Program-made: the position numbers and the translations under genes
Notes under the pieces: model-generated
Database searches by the model: none
Told to the model about the DNA's origin: nothing
What the model saw: only the letters and a program-made list of their open reading frames with translations
DNA from: Yponomeuta sedellus
Lineage: Eukaryota; Arthropoda; Insecta; Lepidoptera; Yponomeutidae
Direction of reading: 5' to 3'
NCBI GenBank assembly: GCA_934045075.1
Contig: OW203732.1
Location: forward strand, 11,522,701-11,586,700
DNA length: 64,000 nt
Shown: in pieces, positions 40,601 through 64,000 of the stretch
How the letters are laid out: every line of letters begins with the position of its first letter
Position numbering within the stretch: position 1 is the stretch's first letter

Positions 40601-43600
40601 TTCTAAAATTGACATCGGTTCCAAACGCTGTTTTGGTGAGTACTTAAAAAGTTTTAGGAACATAAAGCCGGGTGAGGCAATTTGGTGATTCATATGCTAA
40701 CTGCATTGGGTACGTACTGCTAAACTAAACATGGCTAGAAGTTATAATTATTATACTCAAAATTTTCTTGCATGCAATTTTGTTGCCATGGTTATTTAGG
40801 TTTTGATAAATAATACAGGGTTAATAGAACTTAATAATATACTTTTTTACCATGGAAGTATTTGTGATTCTTTTTCTTATGAAATATTGTAATATGTTTT
40901 ATCCCATCCATTAATTCTGACAAAATAGAAATTATTAAAAAAATTGTTATGTCAAAAATATACTATTTCTGGGGTACTTAAGAAATTTTACATTCCACAA
41001 TTTAATTTTTTTCAGTCACAAGCTACTTAGGTTTTGATAAAGGCAGAATTGTATAGATTTTTTTTTTATTTTATATATGCGATGGGCACAACTCTTATTA
41101 GCTCCTTTATCAATTGTATCATTGTCATCAATAAGAAATGTCACAAATTCGTGTACTTGATAGGGTTAATGTTAAGTTAGACTTAAAGCCAGGGCGTGTC
41201 TCATTGGTTGTGTAAGTATCTACGAGTTGTTTGATTGGCGAGTGAACCTGGGTCTCGTGAGCTGTCGGTGATAGATTGTATGTATTCTAAACTGTGTCTT
41301 ACATAACTGATATTCTTGTAAAATATTGTCTTTTTCATTGACACCGTATGGTTAAATTTTTAAGCTATTTAAAATTGTCACTGTCCCTTTTGAAGCCACC
41401 AGTGTCCCCTAGAAGCGATAATCATCCATGACTGATCCTTGTGTGTTTTGCACCAGACTGATTATTTGTCTCTATGATTTATTGCAGCGCATGGACCTAG
41501 GTGAGTGTCCAAAAGTGCATGATTTGGCACTGCGGGCCGACTATGAGATAGCCTCCAAGACCAAAGACTATTTCTATGACATTGATGTAAGTATGAAAAA
41601 ACCTTTAACTAATGCTACTTATATGATAACAACACCATAAATCTCTTTATCGGTACGAGTGCGTGCTTAATTTCTATATTTGCAAATAACCATTTTGGTA
41701 TTAGGTTCAGACAAAGCATTGCATTCGCCTCCACACTGTGTACACAGGTTGGAAAACCTAGTGTCGGATACGCGAAACTGCCAACTGCCAAATTGATATG
41801 GGTATGAGACTGTCACACCATTCATAATTTTGCCACTGTCTTACTTGTTACACGCTGATAGCGGTGTTTTTCCCATGCAGGCTACAGAGCACCTAGAGGC
41901 GTTCATAGCCGACTGCGACCGGCGAACCACGGCAGCAAAACAACGGCTGGCGGAGACGCAGGAGGAACTGTCAGCCGAAGTGACGGAGAAGGCCAACTCT
42001 GTGCATGAGCTCGCCGAACAGATCGGACAGAAGCTTGCCCGCGCCGAGGCGCTCGGAGAGGAGGGCATGGTGGAAGAGAGCGTCAAGCTTATGGGAGAGG
42101 TAAGGAGAGGGGTAATTCGTCACTGTAGTGTACGTGTGTACATGTTTATACTTCAAACGGTAATGTAACTGAGGAGAGTGAGTGAACGCGGTAAAGCAAC
42201 TGTATTTTGTGTCGCGACGCGAGAGAACTCATCAAGCAACAGTTAAAGCAAGTTCTCTGTGTAGGAATCTAGAATTCGTTATTAGATGACAAAAGTGTTT
42301 ACTTAGGATGTCTTATAATATAACTAGGTATACATCTTTCGGTCCTGCCCTTAAGTTACATTGTCATTTGAGACTCTAATTTGTCACATTTGATTGCTAT
42401 GACGAGGTTGTGGGTTCGATTCCCAGTTGTATGTTCTATTCTGCGCTATTCCATTCTATCTACTTATTATTAGCGTCGTCGAGGCATTGATAATTAATTT
42501 ATGACAGTTTTCGCGACACTTATAGTCATTACCGTCGGCCTACCATTGTTCAGTGCTGAGTTTAGGCCTTTGCCTATTCATAGTCACATTTTTCAAAGTC
42601 CATTCTACGCCGTAGATCGAAGAACTCCGCAAGAGGAAGATGGTCGCGGAGCAAGACTACCGCAACTCGATGCCGCCGTCGTCCTACCAGCAGCAGAAGC
42701 TTCGGGTATGCGAGGTCTGCTCCGCTTACCTCGGTATCCATGACAACGACCGCCGGCTCGCCGACCACTTCGGCGGGAAGCTACATCTCGGCTTCATCAC
42801 TATACGTGAGAAACTAGCCGAGCTCAAAGTAAGTGCCCTGCGCTCTTTCTAGCCAAAGGTCATCTATGGTCAAAGTGGTGTGAAAAGTTCCGATCCCTAA
42901 AAACTCAAGGCCTAAAAGGCAATAAAGTAGGTAGTCTATACCTTATCAACACCACTATTGGACGCGATCGCGCGTATGTTCCTAGATTTATGAATACAGT
43001 CACAATATGATTTATACCTAATCTTGCAGAGATGATAACTACTTCCATCATAACCACCACCAAGTCGATTATAGTGGTGTGCATACTGTGTATGGTGTGG
43101 TAGTTGCACTGTAGTAAATTACAGTGGAGTGTCCGACAGTAGCAATCATTTCATTTAGTCATGGCTTGTTTATAGGGTAGGCAATGTCACAGAAGAGTAC
43201 AGGCGTCGTTCCTGTTTGTAAGAATTAATGTTATTGGGTGGCAATGAATACTCATCAATCAATCTCTCATTTGATTCAAGACATTTTGTACGTAGATCGA
43301 GTTTGCTTAAACGCTGCCACAACAAGCATACCATCGCGAATTTATCGCAGTTGGGTGTCTATACAATTTACAAGGCTGCGTTATCGTGTACTTGTAAATG
43401 TTCCGTGTAGTTTGAATCTGGTGGGCGTCCCCGAAGAAGAACGAGACGCTGTTGAAGAGATCCGCCACGTGCAAAACTATTTCGGCATGTCCCTGATGAG
43501 TTAACGATGTGTCACCTAAGTAGGATTTTCTAATCCAAACATATTTCCGGAGAAAACTCCTGATTTTTGGGCTTGTTGAGGTCGACGTCGGTTCGAGTGT

Positions 43601-46600
43601 GCTTAAAACATTCTGGACATATTAATTTTTCTTCCTATTTCCTGACAGGGCCTTAATTCTGGACTTGTGCTGAACATTCCTGTCATCTGGTAATCCTAGA
43701 ACTCTGCTCGTAGCATGATAACTCGCGACCTCGTTTGTCACTCGTTTTCAAATCTATTTAGTTGGTACGAGTATATCGCTCATATAAAACGCGTGATAAA
43801 CGAATTCGCTACAAGCACTGAGGGGCATACATTTTTATAACACGGTGAAATAAAATGCATTTAAAAAACTATTTGGCTTTCGTACATACGATATAGACGA
43901 CAATGTCTAAGGACAGTCAAATTAATGTATTTTTTTGCTGTAAAACGGAGCCATACTTTATACGATCCGGGAGCCAAAATGAAATTCATTTGAATGTTCA
44001 ATTGGTGTTTAGTTAGACACTTAAAAATGCTTTTTGAACCAACGTTGTTTGATCAGCAATAAATTTATTTAGTATTGTGCATTCATTCTGGGACTATTTT
44101 GTTATATAGAATACTCTTTTAATTAGGTAAAGGTTCCTAATGATGCGAAATTTTCGATATCGACCCTTGTATGTCCCTACTGCTGGGGCACGGGTCTTTT
44201 CCTTCATTGCAGGAAGGCAAGGCCATACTCCACCACGGGGGCCAAGTCCGGTTTGGTGGAGAATTGTAAGACAGTTTTGTCATTGCAATAAAACAAAGTT
44301 TGGCACGTACGCCAGTTTAATGCTATTTAGCACTGTCTACCAGCTAACCTTTGAAGACAACATTGGTACGTTGTGCAACTTACATGTTAAATATACTAAT
44401 TATATATTCAGACATTCATCATACTTGCTTGATATATTCTCGTAGAAAATTTTATATAGAGGGAGAATATTATCTATAACAGAAAGACAGGAATGATCGG
44501 AGAAGTGCACCGTCTGATTTCGCCTTTAACTGACGTCGCCGTTTCCCAGAAAAACGTAGAGAAGCGTCGCGAGGAGCGCGGGGCGCAGCGCGAGCGCAGC
44601 GGCGGCCGGCGCCACTACGTTGGCGGGCGCGAGCTGGACCGCCGCGCGCGCCGACACCGCGAGAACGCGCGCGACCGCGACCGCCCGCGCGAATCTGAAC
44701 GCAAAGACAAGGAGCGCGAGCGGGACCGAGAGAGGAAGTGAGTCTTTGCTCTGTTTCTGATATAAACCCATGCTATGGCCCCACTGCTGGGGCACGGGTC
44801 TCTACCTGCATCGCTGGAAGGTTAGACTATACTCCACAACGGGGGCCGAGTCCGGGTTGGTGGAGGGTTGCAATACAGTGGCGAACATTACTGTTAGAAG
44901 TTATCAAGCCGACATGGCTTCTGACATGGCTTGACGACTGCCATTACATGGCAGCCGACACCAACGGCTTAGCTGGCGAGCGAAGCACGGAAGCTCTCGG
45001 AAAAAGCTCGGTCTTTCCTCTATTTGCAATTGACCAAGTTAGGAGGTTTTTGTCCATTTTTTCTCCAAAATTATCTCTCTATTTTGAAATGGACACCCAG
45101 ATAAACTTGCAACGTTCATCAAATCGCAGTTTCTGTGCTACTTTGAATATAACATTATTGATTTGATTGATATTGCTTTATTATCGTCAACACAGAAGTT
45201 ACTTTTTTTGAGCAGCGTAAAGTTACTTATCAGTCACTCTTTCAGCCCCTACTTCCTCCTGTTACACATTGGCCTACCGAAGCCACGTCTTTCTGTCTTG
45301 GCTATCCCCATCAACGTTACTATGGCTAAACTTATTAAAAAAAAAAGATTCCATATATAAAACAGGAAGTGTACATTCAGTGGACCAAAGTTAAAATAGG
45401 AAATATCCACTAAATATTTCGTCAAAATACTACCTTAGTAGCCATCCCATTTTCAAATGTATATTATGGGGCAATGTTACGCCCTATATATTGTCAGTAA
45501 CTTATAACTTCCACGCAACAAAATTTTCCTTGGTTTCAAACTAGGATACCTTGTGCTATGGTAAACAGGCAAGGACATTAAAAACATGAAAATACACCTA
45601 GTTTCAGGCAATTTGTTCAAAAGTACGGCGGCCCTCAGTGGGAATCGAACCCATGGTAATCAGACGTGATACGCTAAGCTAAGCAGTCAAAAACTTTTTA
45701 ATTACATTTTTATTTTTTATTTTTCTCAAGGGGCGGGCTCTGGGTCTGTAAGTAATAGTTATAGCCAAGTTATACTGGGCGGCCTGCAAGTTACATTGCA
45801 GACGATTTTTTGTTGAAGTCTAATTGTGTGTTTTGCATTCGTTATTGATGCTATTTCTTCTGTATATAGTAAATCTGGTTCGTTGTAAATATTGTTTTAT
45901 CAAGTGGTATTCTACAACCGGCGCGCAGAAGGATTTCCTATGAGTTCCTCCAACTTGCGACCGCTTAGTGCTGACTAGACGAACGGCTAACGGGATGAGG
46001 TCGGTAGAAGTGAGAGGGCTACTCATCGGAAATCATTCTGAAACTACTTTCTAAACAGTCGCTCTCTGCAGTACTTTTTCGCTGTACATACTGTTTACTA
46101 CCTTTTTGTGGCGGAACTGCTTGCTACCAACAAGTGAAAGAATGACAACTTCGGGCGAGCTTTATCGTTATAAATACCCTTTATGCTGGCGGCGGACGCA
46201 TGGTTTCCTGATTAGGTTTCCCAATCAGGAATTCAGGTTCGGAAACCTGAATGCACGAATTTCGTATTAAATATGTCATTTTTCCGTCCGCATTTTGTCA
46301 TGCGCCTTGTTGAATATTTAGTTCAAAGTTCAAAATTGTTGAGCGTGATTTGTCACTTCGAGCATCTCTAGCTGTATATTACGCTGTTCCATTTATCTGA
46401 CGAGGGCACTTCACGATGCAATTCCTATATAAGCGTAGTTTTATAAACTTTATTCCCAGTTCCTAACACGATTAAATCTCGATTTGTGTCCTCTAAACAC
46501 ATTAATGAAGTTTTATTGCCGGATCTGCTGCCCCTTATGGCGGCTCTACACTCTTTACGAGACACTCCGAGACAACGAGGTAGTCGATAAGGCATTGCTA

Positions 46601-47108
46601 TTTCTTAAATGAATGACCACAAGCAAGCAGTCATGTCAACTGAATAAGCTGGAACGTAATGTCATGCAGCGTCTTGATTATGTAACTTTTAACGATGACA
46701 TCTTTGTTTTTTTTTAATGGATATCTGAGATATGGCAGTGATATTGAGACAAATATTTTTACGACAAAGACAGATTCGCATACGTTAAAAGTTACGTAAT
46801 CAGGGCGCAGAAGGGGTGAATATGCGCGATGCTTGTAGACGGCGCCTGGTACCGCGCCAACGTACTTATGAATCGCGCGAGACGATTCGCGGCAAATTCG
46901 TCTCTTTTGAACAAGGCCTTAGCTCTGCTTCAGAACTTAAGACGCGTAAAGGCGTAGTGTCTTCAGTTCCAGTACTAATACCCCGCCTCCTTCCAGACGC
47001 AGTCGGTCACGGTCCCGGAGTCGCAGCGAGAGGCCGCGCGAGCGCGATCGCGATGCGCGCCGCTCCCGCTCTCATCGGTCGGGATCCCGCGAGCGTCGTC
47101 GCGACTAA
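37634..47108 (+). CDS. Luc7l: LUC7-like U1 snRNP-associated splicing factor
   Basis: LUC7 proteins bind the U1 snRNP and help choose 5' splice sites in the nucleus. Exons: 37634-37694, 37961-38055, 41488-41586, 41881-42099, 42616-42828, 44550-44737, 46997-47108 (phases 1,0,0,0,0,2, stop TAA), giving 328 aa. The N-terminal MSAHEQMRAMLDQLMGTARN is nearly invariant in LUC7L/LUC7L2. The first zinc finger has CCPHEILSSTRMDLGECPKV with its His in HDLALRADYE. A coiled coil spans about 90-180. The second, U1-like zinc finger is CEVCSAYLGIHDNDRRLADH followed by FGGKLHLGF. The tail is Arg/Glu/Asp-rich, ending in an RS domain (RSRSRSRSRS). Introns 2 and 6 are long and repeat-filled. The gene is complete and intact. 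Confidence 0.94.
38056..41487. other. Luc7l intron 2
   Basis: AT-rich, 3.4 kb. Apart from the inverted tRNA-like pair at 38694-38964 I see no gene, and no inverted ends or target duplications in the rest. Confidence 0.6.
38694..38964. repeat. Inverted pair of tRNA-Ile-like sequences
   Basis: The minus-strand copy at about 38694-38767 reads GCCCATTAGCTCAGTTGGAT..., with a good A box (TAGCTCAGTTGG), an anticodon-stem pair CTGGC/GCCAG and a B box (GGTTCGAATCC). It resembles tRNA-Ile(AAT), but the anticodon loop (ACGGATA) is wrong, so it is a tRNA-derived SINE head or pseudogene. The plus-strand copy (38892-38964) is its mirror. The arms 38713-38785 and 38892-38964 agree at 71 of 73 positions around a 106-bp spacer. 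The plus copy lacks the T-arm half. Confidence 0.8.
42395..42440 (+). repeat. tRNA-like B-box fragment
   Basis: GACGAGGTTGTGGGTTCGATTCCC is the 3' half of a tRNA-derived SINE. The rest of intron 4 (42100-42615) is unremarkable. Confidence 0.45.
42829..44549. other. Luc7l intron 5
   Basis: Contains a lepidopteran dispersed repeat at about 44165-44275 (CTACTGCTGGGGCACGGGTC, CGGGGGCCAAGTCCGG), repeated again at 44775-44885. The plus-strand stretch 43420-43504 (VGVPEEERDAVEEIRHVQNY) looks coding-like but is isolated and lacks a recognisable family. The rest is empty. Confidence 0.5.
44738..46996. other. Luc7l intron 6
   Basis: Holds the second copy of the GGGGCACGGGTC repeat (44775-44885) and a minus-strand SINE (45530-45700). 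The rest has no gene; 46205-46260 has small hairpins (CTGATTAGG / CCAATCAG, CAGGTT / AACCTG). Confidence 0.5.
45530..45700 (-). repeat. tRNA-derived SINE, family A
   Basis: B box GGGTTCGATTCCCACTG on the minus strand, with the body matching the copy at 50133-50300 (TAGGATACCTTGTGCTATGG, AACAGGCAAGGACAT). The tRNA-like head is damaged. Confidence 0.75.
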
Positions 47109-49486
47109 CGCCCGCCCCCGGCCCTGCTCGTCGTCGGCGCCTACGCCCGCCACCGCCGCCCCTGCTAGGCCTCCAGCGAATCAATAAACCTACAGTCTTG
47201 ACCGTTGGTCAGGTGACCGTTCGCCACGCCCGGCCACGCCGCCGCATTCGCGTCGGTTCTGTCCTCCATGTCGGTTTGGAGAAAACTGTCTAAGTGCCGG
47301 CGTTACGGTGAGGTATGTTGTGGTTTTTATTATGAAACTGAAGTCAATAGAAGTGGAAGCCGGAGGAATAGTAAAATGTATTTTTAAGAGATATCAACGT
47401 GCGGTAGGCTTCACTTGAAAAAAAAACTGATTTTATTATCCGGCACTTTGACAGATAAACCAAAGATTGGAGCATCAGTGACGTCTCCTTTGTTAGTGCG
47501 GCGTGTTGGGCTGAAGCAAATGTATGCATAATTTGTACGTAAACAAATTCGCCTTCAGTCGATTAGGGAAATGAGTAAACATATATTTGTTGGTTAGCTT
47601 AGCTTTGGTCTCACTTTGTAACCTATTCGAATTCAGAATAATATTGAAATTGCCCGACTTTCGAATAGGAAATCATCAAGTTTACAATACAATAAAACAG
47701 TGATGTTTCCAAGGAAATATACATTTAGTAATACCAACAGATATAAAATCAGAATCGGACATTTAAATTTCCATACTTACACCTTCCTCGCAGAAGGTAC
47801 ATGCTTCAGCAAATATGCTTTTCCTATATTTTTATGCTATCATAAGTACCCACGTCTTTTCGAATATTCAATTATTGTACTGAGACAAAGGTGTTTAAAT
47901 GTTAAAATGTTGTATGAAAACATGAGTTCAGAGTTCAAAACCACTTACAATTCATTGCTATTTGGTAAAAAAATTCTCGATCCGATTCCTCGGTTTGCCC
48001 TTTACCATTGTATCTCTATTTATGAACTGACCAATTTGTGTTTTCTTTTATTTGCACTGGTGTGAATGAGTAAGTGTGTCGTTCTCTGAATCCTAAACAG
48101 AATTCTAGTGTATTGTTATGTATTAGGGCGGGAAACTATTAATTAAAAAATGTGTGGACAGGACTGTGAATTGTATAAGTTAGTCTGAGATTGTCTCGGA
48201 TATTTGTGAGGTGCGTTAGTAGTAGTCGGTACAACATAGTCACCTAAGTAACTTGTCTTGTATAAAATAAGGATAGCTGATAAGTTGTTTATTTTACGTA
48301 CTGTGTAAGACTCACTATGAGTTTTTGTTTCAACCTTGGTGCGGAAGTTTTTATCAACTGGTAATTTCATGGTTTAAAAGTGTAGGTAGCACAAAGCCAT
48401 TTCAGCGCCTTATCAGCCGCACCGTGGCGTGTAATGCTGAGCATTTTTAGTTTAAAATTTCGAATTGCGTTATGAAGTTGAGTGTTCTATGCTATTATTT
48501 TTTGTTGATAGTCTATTACATGATATTAAAAAAAAATGCTGTTTTATTTACTAGTTGGCATGTTAGCTTTGAATATTAATATTTGGAGATGATAAAATAT
48601 AAAAATATTTTGAATTAAGTAATTTTTATTTCTTTTCTTAATTTAATTTAATTTGATTTTAATACTAACACTAATAGATTCTCCATTTAAAACATCGAAC
48701 GGACATAATACTATAAACTATAATTAATGAAAATGTGATGTAACAATAATTGTCCTCTCAAGCTGGCATGAAGACAATTTTCCGTGCCAGCTTTAAGATG
48801 TATGAATTTGATATGTACGAAAACCTATGTTATAAATTCTAAAGGCTTTAGGAACATAATTTATAGTTGCTGAAATCCCATGTAGATAAATAACAGAAAT
48901 ATTTTTATCTAGTAGCCTTCACATTCAAATCGAAACAAACAACTCCCTTATTAAGAATTACGTCATACTCATATGTAGTAGGTATCTTTTGTAATATTAC
49001 TAAGGAAGTTGAATGAAAAGTATTACGAGTTGACATAAATTGAGATCGTAAACTGTACCTACTGGTTATTATCTACAAACAGCTATATTGGTAAGTAGTA
49101 TAGTATCGATTTTTGTACCGTAAAAAAGTTACGGTAAGGACGTAAAAAAATAGGATAAGTGATCATTTCGAGTCGTCAATAATTTGATTAGATCATATGC
49201 GTGGAACATGATTACCTACTTTTAAGTAGAATTACGTTTTATAGTCTTGAGTTCCTTAGAGATTAAATGTTTCAAGATTAGAAAAAATGCTACGAAACGT
49301 AAGTTTAAAGTTGGAAAAGGAATTTTAAAATTTTAACTATGTGTATGCCAAGCGGCAATGGCAAGTGACTAATGACGTCTTGACCCTAATGAAACCCCCT
49401 TGTTAATTAATATATAGGGTATATATTCGTTTCCATTTTAAAGTTTCTAAAGAGTAGATATTTCATTGGATCCTTTCAGGACTAGT
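47109..49486. other. Tail-to-tail interval of Luc7l and phtf
   Basis: Luc7l 3'UTR with AATAAA at 47183-47188, then AT-rich spacer and presumably phtf 3'UTR. A small hairpin lies at about 48762-48795 (AAGCTGGCA / TGCCAGCTT). No gene is seen. Confidence 0.6.
47183..47188 (+). terminator. Poly(A) signal of Luc7l
   Basis: AATAAA 75 bp after the stop codon. Confidence 0.6.
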
Positions 49487-63892
<14,406 letters not shown>

Positions 63893-64000
63893 CTACACAC
63901 ACCGTTGTTAGGTAAAACAGGAGGTTCATAGCAGAAATAATACGCTAACAAGTTTCGTCTACACTACAGCGACCTAATGATACTTATAAGAAAAGCAAAC

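Noticed and set aside
44526..44795. 89-codon minus-strand frame rich in Ala/Arg
   Set aside because: Antisense of the Arg-rich Luc7l exon 44550-44737.
46816..47187. 123-codon plus-strand frame at the end of Luc7l
   Set aside because: It is an out-of-frame reading of the Luc7l RS-domain exon 46997-47108 plus intron. The spliced frame gives the conserved RS tail.

Overview
The window is eukaryotic nuclear DNA, almost certainly from a moth (Lepidoptera, probably Noctuoidea). The evidence is short coding exons with GT/AG introns, AT-rich introns packed with transposons, and five copies of a tRNA-headed SINE of the noctuid type. Fragments of the usual lepidopteran LINE 3' tails and nuclear insect genes are also present. 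Everything is read by eye; exon borders come from GT/AG sites that keep the reading frame and from protein families recalled from general knowledge.

Five host genes alternate in direction. (1) TXNDC11, minus, exons 1-8, from 5430 to beyond the left edge. (2) nudE (NDE1/NDEL1), plus, 7767-22306, with a possible alternative last exon at 21464. (3) PIG-Q (GPI1), minus, 7 exons, 31607-24498, complete. (4) LUC7-like U1 snRNP factor, plus, 7 exons, 37634-47108, complete. (5) phtf, minus, 12 exons, from beyond the right edge to 49487. TXNDC11/nudE and PIG-Q/Luc7l are head-to-head and may share promoters; nudE/PIG-Q and Luc7l/phtf are tail-to-tail. The genes serve separate housekeeping roles (ER redox, dynein/Lis1, GPI anchors, splicing, a multipass membrane protein), so the order is not an operon.

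Most remaining sequence is mobile DNA. nudE intron 5 carries a structurally complete but broken DIRS1-type tyrosine-recombinase retrotransposon (11424-18053) with inverted terminal repeats and an internal complementary region. PIG-Q intron 5 holds a 3.2-kb DNA transposon (26035-29230) with 29-bp inverted ends, a 4-bp target duplication and a gene of the C-x-GQN-RN type. A nearly intact RNase H-bearing LINE (32276-37442, 12-bp perfect target duplication) sits just upstream of Luc7l. A mariner (53158-54448) lies in a LINE tail in phtf. Several MITEs with readable target duplications (hAT-, Tc1/mariner- and Transib-like) are scattered in introns.

The most unusual object is at 50653-51212: two 268-bp LTRs in inverted orientation around a 24-bp centre that contains a perfect 18-nt tRNA-Lys primer binding site, all flanked by a 4-bp duplication. 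The centre is what self-priming of plus-strand strong-stop DNA on its own primer-binding site would produce, followed by integration through two U3 ends. Also notable are an exact 80-bp tandem repeat of the end of a phtf exon split by two MITEs, and an inverted tRNA-Ile-like pair in Luc7l.
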